From Cercis canadensis (lineage: Eukaryota > Streptophyta > Magnoliopsida > Fabales > Fabaceae), in contig QAOA01003162.1 in NCBI GenBank assembly GCA_003255065.1, positions 1 to 64,000 on the forward strand: a DNA stretch of 64,000 nucleotides, written 5' to 3'. The notes beneath the pieces were generated by a model. That model was not told the DNA's origin. It did no database searches and saw only the letters and a program-made list of their open reading frames with translations. The position numbers were made by a program, and so were the translations under genes. How positions within the stretch are numbered: the stretch's first letter is position 1; each line of letters starts with the position of its first letter. Positions 1 through 11,624 of the stretch are shown here, in pieces.

Positions 1-46
1 TTACTTGCAATTAGTAGTTTAATTTTGTACGGTTCGGCACCCGTCA
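1..46 (+). repeat. 3' end of an Athila-like LTR (element F)
   Basis: These bases match the last 46 bases of the LTRs ending at 40602, 46080, 55183 and 61011, including the terminal CCGTCA. The next base belongs to pol of element A in the opposite orientation. The simplest reading is a + strand element of the same family inserted in A, with only its LTR tip inside the window. Its 5-bp target duplication would be GAACC (47-51), but the partner copy lies outside the window. Confidence 0.85.
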
Positions 47-3000
47 GAACCACTTGAACTGGACTCACCCATTTGCTATCTGAGATGGGGTAGATAATGT
101 CGGCTGACAACAGCTTGCTCACTTCTTTCTTGACCACATCCAGAATCAACGGGTTAAGTCGCCTTTGGGGCTGCCTCACTGGTTTAGCTTCTTCCTCTAA
201 TAAAATCCTATGCATGCAGGTGGAGGGGCTAATGCCAGGAATGTTTGCAAGTGTCCATCCAATGGTTGTCTTCCGCTGCTTCAGAATCCGCAACAACCTC
301 TCTTCTTGTTCAGGTTGCAGATTGTTGGCTATGATGACAGGCAGCTTTTCTTCTGCTTCTAGGAAAGCATACTTGAGATGGTCAGGTAATGGTTTCAGCT
401 CAAGAATAGGTGGTTGCTGCACAGAGGGAACTAGCTTGGTTGGAGAAACCAAGTCTGCTGTGTGAAGCTCAGAAACACCTGCAAGCTCTACACTATGCTC
501 CAAAACAGTCTCATCATATCCCATATATGCAAAAATTTCAGAACAGGCATCACAACTCCCATCATAATTAGTACATGCAGGGCACTCTAAAGTATCTAGC
601 AAGCCTACTATATCAGGGAATTCAGCTACCAATTCAGCATGCACATCATCAACTAGCAGGTCTAGGGAACTAGCTTGGTTGGAGAAACCAAGTCTGCTGT
701 GTGAAGCTCAGCAACACCTGCAAGCTCTACACTATGCTCCAAAACAGTCTCATCATATCCCATATATGCAAAAATTTCAGAACAGGCATCACAACTCCCA
801 TCATAATTAGTACATGCAGGGCACTCTAAAGTATCTAGCAAGCCTACTATATCAGGAAATTCAGCTACCAATTCAGCATGCACATCATCAACTAGCAGGT
901 CTATGACATCTATTTGGAACACTGAATGCTCTTCTAGAGGGTGTTTCATGGCATCACTTAAATTAAAACGAATTACAGTGTCACCAAATTCCATGGACAG
1001 GGTACCAGCATGCACATCAATTATGGTCTTAGTAGTTTTAAGGAAGGGTCTACCTAAGATCAAAGGGGCATGTCTAGATGTAGACTCATCCTCCATATTT
1101 TACACATAAAAATCTGCTGAAAATATTAAATCATTTACCCTAACCAAAACATCCTCAATAAGGCCTGCAGGATAGGCTGTGCTTCTATTAGCAAGCTAAA
1201 TGACTACTCCAGTGGGCTTCAATTCTCCAATCTGAGTGATGAATAGATGGACTTGGGCATCACGTTGATGGAAGCACCCAGATCTAGCATGGCATTTGTA
1301 AACTGCTTGTCGCCAATAGTGCAGGGAATGGTGAAAGTTCAAGCATCAGTGCACTTTGATGGTAAGTTAGGCTGGATCATTGCTGACACATTTCTGCTCA
1401 TGCTCACTTTCTCATTGCCTTTCAGTCTTCTCTTGTGGGTACACAAATCCTTCAGAAACCTTGCATACTTGGGAATCTGTTTAATTGCTTCCAGAAGAGG
1501 TATATTGACTTCTACCTTCCTGAAAGTATCCATGATCTCTTTATCTAGCTCATGCTCAGCAATTTTCTTGGACTGTGTAATTCTGTTTGGAAAGGGGAGA
1601 AGAATACTGGGGGTAGAGCTCTCTGCCTGATCCTGAATGTGGATTGGTTGCTGTTTTGGAATAGCTTTAGGGGTTGCAGGGTCTGAATTTTTTTCTTGAA
1701 CAAAATTTTGAACCGTAGAAGGCAGGCTAGGTTCTGGAGCACTCACTTCTTTACCACTGCGCAGGGTTATGGCACTCACATTGCCTCTTGGATTGGTGAC
1801 TATTTGAGAAGGTAAACTACCAGAACCTTGAGACTTCATCTCACTAATGGTGCTCGCAAGTTGGCCTATCTGAGTCTCCAAGCTCTGAATGCTAGTCTCA
1901 GTCCTCTGTTGGAATTGGATGTTGCTACTTGCCAATTGCTTCACTAAGTCTTCCAGGCTCGGTTCTGGCTTGTTAGCTTGCTGCATAGGCTGCTTCATTG
2001 GTGCTTCGTACTACTAGTTGCTTGAACTTGCATTGTACCTAGGCTGTTGTGGCTGGTACATTTGTTGTTGCTGCTGCTAGTAAGGTTGGCCAGAATTTCC
2101 TCCATACCTTAAATTAGGGTGATCTCTCCAACCAGGGTTGTAGGTGGAGGAGTGGGGGTCATATCGGGGCTGCTGGTAAGGTCTGCCAGGAAAGACTCCA
2201 GCCACTACTTCAGTGTTATCTTGGAGAGTAGGGCACTGATCTGTTGGATGACTAGACAGGGAACAAATTCCACATAGCTTGGCATGAGCTTGAACCGGTG
2301 TGTGCCCCATTGCTAGCTGTCTAACCAAGGAGGTCAATTCCTCCAAACGAGTCTCCACCCTTTGTTGATCTGCCATCTGCACCTCATTCACTCCTCTAGC
2401 TGGGGTGAGCATCCTTGTGCCAAATTGCTGTGCATTGTCTGACATTTTGGATATTAAATCTCTTGCAGCTGCAGGGGTCTTGTCCACTAAGGCACCTCCA
2501 GAAGCAGCATCCACATAGCCTCGATCCATAGGAAGAAGTCCTTCGTAGAAATATTGGATGAGCAACTGGTCACTGATTTGATGATGGGGGCAGCTTCCAC
2601 AGAGTTTCTTGAATCTCTCCCAATACTCATGTAGTGTCTCTCCACTGTTTTGCCTTATGCCACATATTTCTTTTCGGATGGCAGCAGCTCTTGAGGCAGG
2701 GAAGAATCTTTCAAGAAAGCACCTCTTCAAGTTATTCCAGCATGTGATGATGGATGGCTGCAAGTATAGCTAATCATTCGCTGCTCCATCTAATGAAAAG
2801 GGAAAAGCCCTAAGCTTGATGTGCTCCTCTTCAATTGACTGAGGCTTCATGGTAGAACACACTATGTGAAATTCCTTCAAATGCTTGTGAGGATCTTCAC
2901 CTGCAAGTCCATGAAACCTTGGGAGCAAGTGTATTAATCCAGACTTTAATTCAAAATTAGCATCAGGATATTGAATACACAAAGGTTGGTAATTATCATC

Positions 3001-3213
3001 AGGGGCAGCCAACTCCTTAAGTGTCCTAGCCCTAGCATGCATGTCATTATTTCCAGCCCCATTATTAGCAGCAAGATCAACCTCAGGATTAATGTCATTG
3101 GCAGCCATATTATGCTCTATGTGATTAGGAGTTCTACGTGCCCTAGCAAGTGTGTGCAAGGTTCTCTCTATTTCAGAATCACCTTCAAGTAGTTCAAATT
3201 AAGAGGACCGAGT
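47..3213 (-). pseudogene. Broken gag-pol of element A (gag, protease, start of RT)
   Basis: The reading frame starts at the ATG complementary to 3211-3213 and aligns with the intact polyprotein at 46997-52471. It covers the gag core, the CX2CX4HX4C-like knuckle ([14 protein letters not shown], about 2240-2285), a Q-rich linker, part of the protease region, the Cys-rich patch between PR and RT, and the N-terminal RT segment. Breaks visible: a stop at about codon 6 (CAA to TAA), TGG to TAG near 2773, three CAG to TAG stops near 2020-2080, stops around 1105 and 1200, and a 239-bp duplication that shifts frame. Everything after the first RT residues is missing. It cannot encode a full product. 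Confidence 0.9.
426..903. repeat. 239-bp tandem duplication inside pol of element A
   Basis: Bases 426-664 recur at 665-903 with only a few differences. The unit covers the Cys-rich patch and the segment just before RT. 239 is not a multiple of 3, so the duplication shifts the frame. Element D has one copy of this segment (about 49310-49550). Confidence 0.9.
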
Positions 3214-3462
3214 CATACACTATGCAAATCAAAAGATAACAACACTCTAAAACACACAAAAACAATAAAACAGTGAATCAATGAAAGAAAAGTGCAAAAA
3301 CCACAACACACTAAATGCACTAGACAAATGCAAAAAGACACCAAAATAATACTAATTGACCCAACAAAACATTTTTAAAAAATTTTCTACCACCACAGCA
3401 TGAAATATTGATGAAAAGGAAACTCAAAAATCAAATAAAACATCTTAAAAAATTGAAAAAGG

Positions 3463-3552
3463 GGTTCAAACGATGGAATTTGGCCGAGATAGGGTGGTGC
3501 TCAATGCTTTTGCTTGAGCTATGTTTCTCACACCGTTTTCCTTCAACTGACC
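3463..3552 (-). promoter_or_regulatory. Leader stem-loop of element A
   Basis: On the minus strand this begins GGTCAGTTGAAGG and ends CGTTTGAACC, with an inner hairpin whose stem is GCTCAA/TTGAGC. It lies between the primer site and gag, at the position of equivalent hairpins in B, C, D, NA1 and NA2. Role unproven; RNA packaging, dimerisation or translation control are possible. Confidence 0.6.
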
Positions 3553-4090
3553 AATTTTCAGCTCAATCAGAGTACAAAAATCCGTACAGAATTTTGACCC
3601 GTAAAATCGTAATTTCAAGCCAAAATGCTAGGAAAACAGGGAAAAAATTTGGGAATAGGCACAAGAATTCACACAATGGGAACCTAAAACAGTAAGGCAA
3701 ACAAGACAGCAAGAAAAAAAAAATCACAGACCTTACATAATATAGAAATTTTACCAAAAAGTGAACTAAGATAGCAAAGGGGACAAAATAGCGGCAAAGG
3801 AGACAAAACAAGGGCAATAATAGCACAAAGTTCAGCTCACAGTGCTTCTCACAAAGCAATTTCTCTGTTCACTAATTTGCAGCCCAATCCCAGTTGGTCA
3901 GAATCAAAAACAAGACAGAAACAAAAACACTAACCAGAGAAAGACAACCTAAACAAAACAGGAAAACAAAATAGGAAAGCAAGTAGAACAAGGGGAAAAC
4001 GAAGGAAGAACAATTACTAGAAACAATAACAGTAAGCAAGCAAAATAGTAATAAAAGAGTTCTAAGAAGATTAATTTGTTAGGTGAATTT

Positions 4091-4106
4091 CCCGGCAACG
4101 GTGCCA
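4091..4106 (-). promoter_or_regulatory. Primer binding site, tRNA-Asp type (element A)
   Basis: The minus strand reads TGGCACCGTTGCCGGG a few bases after the LTR end. This is the complement of the 3' end of plant tRNA-Asp with one change (TGGCGCC to TGGCACC). Confidence 0.85.
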
Positions 4107-4112
4107 AAATTT

Positions 4113-5431
4113 TGACAGGTGCCGAAATGTACAAAATTAAACTTCTAATTGCAACTAAATTGTAATATAAGATGCAACCAGTGTCGTCTCCCAAGGATTC
4201 ACCAGAACAACTAATCTTTTAAGAACTTAAGCAAGAACAGAATAAGGGGGGTTTTGTGTTGAATGCAATATACTAAGAATTAAGAAAGCAGTAAATTGAA
4301 TTTATCAAATAAGAGAAAACGCAATCAACTCAAGCAGGCAACCAAACCTTAATCCATCCTTGTTCACTAAAGATAAACTAGATCTGATTTAATTCTTGGT
4401 TAAGTGTTACCTGGAACCCCTAACAATAACACTTAGAATTCCTACTGATTTACCAATCAGGATTCAATTAATCATGGAATTAAGACTCTAGGAAACCGCT
4501 CTATATCACTAAATCCAGATTAATTTAATAACTGAATTGTGCAAGTTAACCATATATTAAAGACCTTTAAAGTATGATTATCAATCTGATTACTGTTATG
4601 AATCTAATCAACCGATTTAAATTCATACAACTCATGGAATCAAAGTACCATTCAATCACATGAAGAAGGGGAGAAACAGTAATTCAAATTAAATTAAATC
4701 AAACTCGATTGAAGCACAAGAACTCTGGATTGTCAAGTTTGGCTCCTCTTGAATTGATTACAAACGAACTTAGCCTTCCATGGAAGACTTGAACACAAAG
4801 CAAAGGGGAAAAACGAACTCAGCAAAGGAGGCAGCAGGAGCTCAAGGAATTTCGTATCTCTTCTGATTATGTATGTTTTGCCTCAACAACTTGAGAATAT
4901 ATACTAGCTGGCTGCCTCCTCTAGGTTTCCTAATGGTTTCCTAATTACAAAATAAACCTAGTTTCCTAAATTATTAATGGTAAAAACATGATCAAGCCCT
5001 AGTGTCATGTGTGCTGGCCCAAAAAGAAGATGTTGGCCCAAATAAACATGCTCTGGTCCAATAGGCAGCCCTAAGGAAAGGAATCAGTCAATGCTGGGCG
5101 GAGTGCTGGGCGGAGCAGAAAATCTGGACTGCTTGCACGCGAATTTCAGTTGTCCAGACGCGAGAATCAGCTTCTGGGCTCTTCATATGAAATGTGGAAT
5201 TTTCTGTCAGCTTTCAAACGAAACTAGAATCACATCAATCTGACATCTGTAGCAAAAGATATGGTAAAAAAAGTAAGTAGTGCCAGAATTTAACAATTAA
5301 GCAATTAAAATCTACAAGCACCAACAAGTCCAAATCTACAAAACATGTCTAAAAGCCATAAAAATCATTAGAAACACACACTAAAAGACTAAGTATAAGG
5401 GAAACAAATAGTATAAAATAATGTGTTATCA
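4113..5431 (-). repeat. 5' LTR of element A
   Basis: About 1.32 kb. On the minus strand it starts TGATAACACATTATTT and ends near GTACATTTCGGCACC...TCA, aligning end to end with LTR1-LTR4 of the right-hand array. It contains the same TATATAT box region and the GCCCAGCA direct repeats. It directly abuts RT sequence of element B. Confidence 0.92.
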
Positions 5432-8400
5432 CACTCCTCTAGAAAGTTAGAAAAGATACTTACCATGCACTGCTGGAAGGTACTAGGGGCGTTGCAGAGG
5501 GCGAAAGGCATCCGCCTGTAAACAAAAGTGCCGAAGGGATAGGTGAAAGTGGTCTTCTCCTGATCCTCAAGTGCAATGTGGATCTGAAAGTAGCCAGTAT
5601 AGCCATTCAAGAAGCAATAATGTAATTTCCCAGTCAATCGCTTTAGCATCTGATTAATGAAAGGCAGGGGGTAATGATCCTTCCTAGTGGCTTGGTTGAG
5701 CCTCCTATAATCAATGTAGACTCTCCAGCTGTTCTACATTCTGGTAGGGATTAGCTCATTATTCTGGTTTGCTACCACTGTAACCCCAGATTTCTTCGGG
5801 ATGACCTGCACTAGGCTCACCCAGTTGCTGTTAGATATGGGATAAATGATGCCAGCCTGTAATAGCTTGGTCACCTTTTTCTTCACCACGTCCAGAATCA
5901 GAGGTTTCAATCCCCTTTGGGGCTGCCTCACTGGTTTAACTCGATCTTTAAGTAATATCTGATGCATGCACGTAGAAGGGCAAATACCAAGAATATCCGC
6001 AAGAGTCCATCTGATAGCTTTCTTAGAATTTGGAGCAATCTCACCTCCTATTCAGCAAGGAAGTTATTGGCCACGATTACAAGAAGTTGCTCATCATCCG
6101 CCAAATACACATACTTCAGATGCTCAGGCAAAGGCTTTAACTAAAATTTTGGTGGCTGCACTACAGAGAGAAGTAATTTAGGGGGTTGCAATGTTTCTAT
6201 AGACTGAATCTCCCCATAATCAACAGTTGCTGTTGTGGACTCTATAGAAACAGGATCATCATCTCTTAAGAATGCTGAAATCTCAATACAAACAACACAT
6301 ACCATATCACCATTACAATCAGTACATAAGTGGCACTGAACAGAATCATCAAGACCAACATAATCAGGAAAATCAGCACACAACTCATTATAGACATCCT
6401 TAACTAAATCATCAATCAAATCAATATGAAAAGCATAATGCTCGTCTATGGGATGTTTCATGGCATTAAAAATGTTAAATTGAACAACAAAATCTCCAAA
6501 CTCCATAGATAGAGTTCTTGCATGCACATCGATCTTGGTCCTCGTTGTTTTGAGGAATAGCCTCCCTAGAATGAGTAGAGCCTTGCTGGATGGTGACTCC
6601 CCTTCCATTTCCTAAATATAGAAATCCGCAAGAAAGATCAGCTCATCAACCATTACCAACACATCTTCAATTAATCTGGTTGGGTATGCATTGCTCCTAT
6701 TAGCCAACTGAATCACAATACCTGTGGCACTCAAAGGTCCAAGTCCAATAGAACTAAAAATAGACATATGCATTACATTAATAGAAACACCTAAATCTAG
6801 CATGATATGCTCAAATTTGTAATTGCCTATAATACACATAATTGTAAAAGTCCCTGGATCCTTGCATTTTTGAGGCATAGGCTGAATGAGGGCTAAAACA
6901 TTTTCGCCCATACTGATTCTCTCATTACCCTTCAGCTTCCTCTTCTGGGTGCATAATTACTTAAGAAACTTGGCATATTTTGGGATTTGCTTGATTGCAT
7001 CCAGCAATGAAATGTTGACTTTCACTTTCTTGAAGGTCTCAAGAAGCTCTCTATCCTTCTCAGCCTCATCTATCCTCCTAGACTGAGTGGCTCACTGTGG
7101 AAAGGGAAGGGCTACTGTAGGCCTCTTACTCTCAGATTCTAGGGTGGCTGTGTCAGAAACTGATTTCTCCGCCGGTTGTTGCTTGCTTGCAAGTTGAGGT
7201 TCAGTTGGTACTTGCACAGATTTTTCAGACCTCAGCATAATGACACTCACATTTCCCTTTGGATTGGGAAGTGTTTGTGAAGGAAGATGGCCAGAACCTT
7301 GGGATTGTAATTCGCTCACTGAAAATGCCAATTGTCCAATATGGGTTTCTAAATTTTGTATGGTGGCCTCTGTCCTCTGCTGGAACTAAATGTTGTTAGT
7401 GGTCATCTGCTTCACCAAGTCCTCAAATGAAGACTCAAGTTTTATGGCGGTTGGACTTGGTTGTTGCATAGGCTACTGGAATGGTTGCCCATTTAGTTGA
7501 AACTGGTTTTGCCTAGGTGGTTACTGGAATTGTTGCCTATACTGTTGTGGTTGTTGCTGTTATGGGGCTGCATTATCATACCTTAGATTTGGATGATCTT
7601 TCCAACCAGGGTTATATGTGTTGGAGTATGGATCATATCTAGACTGCTATTGCAGCTGGTATTGTGGTTTACTAGGAAAGACACCTGCTGTAGCTACAAA
7701 AGGATCTTGAAATACATAACCACCATCCTAAAGTGTAGGGCATGCATTTGTGGGATGAGATGAACAAGCACAAATTCCACACACGCTTGCAAGCCCCTGT
7801 ACAGGTAATTGTTGTCCCATTTCCAGCTGCCTCACAAAGGAAGTCAACTCATCAAGTTTATGCTTCATTCTCTGTTGGTCAGCAGGCAATACAAGAATCT
7901 CATTTACTCCTCTAGTAGAAGGAACCATCCGGTACCAAACTGCGGGGAATTGGCAGCCATGTTAGCAATTAAGCTTCTGGCAGCAAACAGAGTTTTATCC
8001 ACCAATGCACTTCCACTAGCATCATCAATCATGCTCATCTTCATAGGTAACAAACCCTTATAAAAGTACTGAATTAATAGCTGGTCACTGATCTGATGGT
8101 GGGGACAGCTTGAGCACAATTTCTTAAACCTTTCCTAATACTCGTGCAAAGTCTCTTCTGTCGTTTACTTTATACTACATATATCTTTTCTAATAGCAGC
8201 AGTCCTAGATACAGGGAAAAACTTCTCCAAGAATAGTCTTTTCATGTCATTCCAATTCATGATTGAACCTTGTGAAAGGTAATATAGTCGGTCCTTGGTT
8301 GCATCCGCAAAGGAGAAAGGGAATGCTCTCAGTTTGATGTGCTCCTTAGGTATCCCTTGTGGCTTCATGGTTGAACAGACCACATAGAACTCCTTTAAAT

Positions 8401-8692
8401 GCTTATGAGGGTCCTCACCTGCAAGACCATGGAACTTTGACAACAAATGTATCAATCTAGATTTAAGTTCAAAGTTAGCATTAAGATCAGGATATTGAAT
8501 CCCTAAAGGTTGGTAAATAACATCAGAAACAACTAATTCTTCACAAGTCCTAGCATGCATATTATTATCAGCCATAGTGGGATCTATAGGACTGTCAACT
8601 GATGTTCTCCTAGACTTCCTCTGCAGGGTATGGAAATTTTTATCAATTTCAGAATCAAATTCACACAATTCACTGCAAGAGGACTTAGTCAT
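5432..8692 (-). pseudogene. Broken gag-pol of element B
   Basis: The gag ATG is complementary to 8690-8692 (MTKSSCSELCEFDSE). Recognisable parts in order: gag core with [12 protein letters not shown] (about 8400), a knuckle CGICACSSHPTNAC (about 7740-7790), the protease LDLGVSINVMHMS (about 6790), the Cys-rich patch CHLCTDCNGDMVCVVC (about 6290-6340), and RT with TGYFQIHIA and FGTFVYRRMPF (5500-5590). Stops and small shifts occur throughout, many of them TAG in place of CAG or TGG. The NA elements of the right-hand array resemble this family in their coding part. Not functional. Confidence 0.88.
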
Positions 8693-8700
8693 GCATAGAA

Positions 8701-8701
<1 letters not shown>

Positions 8702-8765
<64 letters not shown>
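8702..8765. repeat. Compound microsatellite (A)n(CA)n
   Basis: About 35 A followed by about 14 CA units, immediately upstream of the gag start of element B on the minus strand. It produces a spurious N-terminal extension rich in C, V and F in a long open frame there. Confidence 0.95.
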
Positions 8766-8767
<2 letters not shown>

Positions 8768-8908
8768 CATAAGCAAAAGCATAAAAAAAAAATAAGGCTA
8801 GTTAAGGTATCTAAACATTTTTAAAAAATACGAGACCATCACTGAATGAAAACTAGGACAAAATGCAATTCAGAAATAAAAGAAAAAATATTCAAAACAT
8901 GAAAAAAT

Positions 8909-8997
8909 GGTTAAAACGGTGGAATTTGGACAAAAGAGGGTGGTGCTCACAGAAAAACAGTGAGTTATTCTTGTTAGGCCGTTTTCCTTCAACTGAC
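8909..8997 (-). promoter_or_regulatory. Leader stem-loop of element B
   Basis: On the minus strand AGTCAGTTGAAGGAAAACGG leads into an inner hairpin CTCAC/GTGAG and ends CCGTTTTAACC. The stem bases differ from those of element C (CTCAA/TTGAG), but pairing is preserved. Confidence 0.6.
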
Positions 8998-9152
8998 TAA
9001 TTTTCAGGTCATTCTGAACACATTTGTCCATACCAAATTGTCTAAAAATTGGCCTGAAATCGCCTGAAACCACCAAGACAGAGCAACAAAGGGGTTAATG
9101 AAGGGTTAGTAGTCAAGTATACTACTAATAAGATTGATCACAATTAGAATAA

Positions 9153-9170
9153 TCCCTGACAACGGCGCCA
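9153..9170 (-). promoter_or_regulatory. Primer binding site, tRNA-Asp type (element B)
   Basis: The minus strand reads TGGCGCCGTTGTCAGGGA, five bases inside the LTR end, with two changes from the plant tRNA-Asp complement. Confidence 0.85.
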
Positions 9171-9175
9171 AAATT

Positions 9176-10596
9176 TGATAAGTTGCCAAGGCTATCAAAT
9201 TAAATCTACTTATATCCAAATCACCAAAACTACTTGCAGTATAAAGTAACACCAAGTCGAGCCATTGGATCACTCTAATTACAGAATCAAATCAAGAGGT
9301 TATTGAACAGGGGGGGAGGTTTTTCAAAAATAATCAACAAGAAGAAATAAAAAAATAGTAAACCGAATTAAGGAAACAACCAATCCAAGGAATTAACTAA
9401 TCTTGATTTTAATCCATCCTTGATTATAGTGATTTCATTCAATTACTAACCTAATTCTCGGCCTTAGATCACATCAAGAAGCCTCAAGATGATCCATGGA
9501 TCCTCTACTGGATAAGTATCCAAAATTCGGCCAACCAAGATTAAACAAATTAAGCATCTATTTAATTCCAGATTAACCTGAAAACCAGAATCCAACCAAG
9601 CTAAACAATCCGACAAACACCTTTGAAACATTTTTTACTCTTTGCAATCCTCTTTAAATATATGAAATTAAGCAATTATCACATGAACATCTCAATCAAA
9701 TTAAGAAACTCAATCATAATTAAACAAAAGAAAGGAAATAAACTTGATTAATAACCGAATGTAAAACAATTAAAACAGAATCTCAGAATTAAACATCAAG
9801 ATAGTCAAAAATTGGATTGATTAAAAGACTAGCCCTCCATGAACAAGAGGGGAGAAATACATAGAAATCTGGAAAAGAAAACCTCCAGAAAAGAGAGGAA
9901 AACGAAACTCCTCAATGTTGGAATGAATACCTACGTACTCCTCTTTCTGTACTTGTAACCACTCAAAATATCTAGATTTCAAGACTTCCCCTAGTTTAGA
10001 ATTAATCCTCTATCTCTTAGCTTTAATTGGACACCGAATTTGCCTTAATCGGGCTTAGGATGAGAGAGTTAGGCCCAATTTACTCTTAACAGCTCTCTAG
10101 ACTAATAAGCCGACTTCAAAGGGTGCTAACACCATCAAAACGCCATAGTTTGGATAAGTGGTCTTCATAAGACTTGAAAAATTATGTCTCAGCTATACAA
10201 TGGCACTGGTTTCGGGTCCATAAGACACCCACAACCGAATTTACAGCCCAATCTCCTCATACGGTCCAGGATCCAGTGACAACATCTCTATTATGACTTC
10301 TAGGTTAAATATGACCTGCTGGACACCCGAAATAGCCTTGGAGATCTGAATAACAGTTGTAGAGATTTCTCTCAAATTTCCTAAAAGGTAAGAATGATGA
10401 TTATCAGATATACAGAACTCAGGTTATACCCGAAATACAGAAGTAGTGTAAAATTCTCAATAATGCTGAAAAATATAATTAAGCCCAATTGGAACCCAAA
10501 CTTATGAAATGTCGCAAAACCCAATCAATTAAGCATCAAAGAGGTTTAAGAGACTAAAAATGAGGGTTAGCTACTGTATAAAAAGTTTGTTTATCA
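9176..10596 (-). repeat. 5' LTR of element B
   Basis: About 1.42 kb, beginning TGATAAACAAAC and ending GGCAACTTATCA on the minus strand. It aligns along its length with the LTRs of element C, including TTAACCCTCATTTTTAGTC-like and GCTTAATTG-like blocks. It is clearly more diverged than the A/D-family LTRs, so B is older. Confidence 0.85.
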
Positions 10597-10821
10597 GCGT
10601 GCATGTTGTTGCTGCATTTTGAGAGCCAGATCTTACGAATCTAACTCTAAAATTGCGAGTCGCAGACACATTTCCTCTGCATTACAAAATAGAAGATCAA
10701 GGTTAGTAAACATTAAAATTAAATTAGTTTAGAATAAATTAAAATTAAATAAGTTGAAAGATTTACCTTGAACTCTGTCCACAAGAGTTCCTTTACCTTA
10801 TTAGGAACTGAGGTGAAATCT
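10597..10821 (-). pseudogene. Possible transposase-gene exons of the CACTA element
   Basis: On the minus strand, 10821-10767 reads FTSVPNKVKELLWTEFK. This resembles the VP..K..LW..F signature of plant En/Spm-associated transposase proteins (Ptta/En/Spm, transposase_24). It is followed by a well-formed AT-rich intron, 10766-10677, with GTAAAT donor, a TACTAAC branch-like site and a GCAG acceptor, then a short exon-like stretch to the B insertion at 10597. The frame across the intron is uncertain. Family match by eye only. Confidence 0.35.
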
Positions 10822-11339
10822 GACTAATTTCATCATTAAATCAATACAATAAATTTACCTAAAACGGTCAAAATTCTAATAAATTCTACAACATCCAAAA
10901 AATCTAAAAAAATAGGACAATCATTCTTCACAATTCATACAACAAAGGCCCTAACAAAATTTAAAGCAATTCTGACCAAGTTCATCATTAAATCGACACA
11001 GTAGAGTTACCTAAAATAGTCAAAATTGTAATAAATTCTACAACATCCAAAACAATCTAGAAAAATAGCACAATTATTCTACACAATTCATACAACAAAA
11101 GCATAACAAAATCTACAAGATAATATACCCAGAAATAGAAGAACTTCAAGCCAATTTCATAGACAAAAGTATAAACTAGAAATCGGTAGAAATAGGCCCA
11201 CCTCTAATCCAAAGCAACAAAACTGCACTTTAAACTACTTGACGCCACTGAAAAGAGGTAAAGAATGGTTAAAAAACTGGATTCACATGAGGTAGAGGAG
11301 AGAATCCGAGGTGAGGAGAGGAAAAATGGTGTGCAGCGT

Positions 11340-11624
11340 GTTCTCACAGACTTTCTCATGGATTTTCTCAAGGACGTTCTCAAGGAGTGCATCCTCCGTA
11401 AGAAAGTTATTGAGAACATTTGATTTTTCTCACGGATGACGTCTATGAGAACACTTGCAACATTAAAGAAAATGGTTGGGATGCTTTTTCTTACGGAACC
11501 CCTTTTCAAGAGAAAGTCTATGAGAAAATCCTCATAGTCATAATCCGCAAGAAAATCCATGAGAAATGAAGTGATTTTTTCAAGGAATTTTGTTTCATGA
11601 TCAATTCCCTATTTTCTTGTAGTG
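11340..11624. repeat. CACTA subterminal repeats and terminal inverted repeat
   Basis: Repeated TTCTCA-GGA and TCC-TGAGAA motifs in direct and inverted order run from about 11340 to 11575, ending at the CACTA terminus at 11612-11624. A 118-codon open frame on the minus strand across this block is a by-product of the repeats. Confidence 0.6.

Larger units (their letters stand above)
47..5431 (-). mobile_element. Element A: Athila-like Ty3/gypsy retrotransposon, truncated in pol
   Basis: Read on the minus strand, the order is 5' LTR (5431 to 4113), tRNA-Asp primer site, leader with a stem-loop, gag, protease and the beginning of RT, where the element is cut by LTR F at 46/47. It is very close to the intact element D but carries nonsense codons and a 239-bp tandem duplication. 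It lies inside the RT of element B. The 5 bases outside its LTR are CACTC (5432-5436, GAGTG on the minus strand), the likely target site. Confidence 0.9.
5432..10596 (-). mobile_element. Element B: older Athila-like Ty3 retrotransposon, 5' part only
   Basis: Minus-strand order: 5' LTR (10596 to 9176), tRNA-Asp primer site, leader stem-loop, gag, protease, RT. It is cut by element A at RT residues equivalent to FSNFLEE, just before the catalytic FMDD motif. The LTR starts TGATAAACAAAC and is related to the LTRs of element C, not to those of A and D. The 3' half must lie beyond the left edge of the window. Confidence 0.88.
10597..11624 (-). mobile_element. CACTA (En/Spm-like) DNA transposon end, target of element B
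   Basis: Bases 11612-11624 read TTTTCTTGTAGTG, the reverse complement of the plant CACTA terminus CACTACAAGAAAA. Inward of it (11340-11575) are many short motifs in both orientations, such as TCTCATGGATTTTCTC and GAAAATCCATGAGA, typical of CACTA subterminal repeats. Further inward lie small exon-like pieces. The other terminus is not in the window; B was probably inserted into this transposon. The 3 bases outside the terminus are TTC. Confidence 0.65.

Noticed and set aside
97..465. Open frames on the strand opposite to pol (97-465, 903-1109, 1247-1630)
   Set aside because: They are mirror frames of the minus-strand gag-pol of A; the same mirrors occur opposite the intact D ORF.
8165..8761. 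Long minus-strand ORF starting with Cys-Val and Phe runs
   Set aside because: The start is the microsatellite; the real gag ATG is at 8692.
11204..11560. 118-codon minus-strand ORF
   Set aside because: Runs through CACTA subterminal repeats, no protein features.
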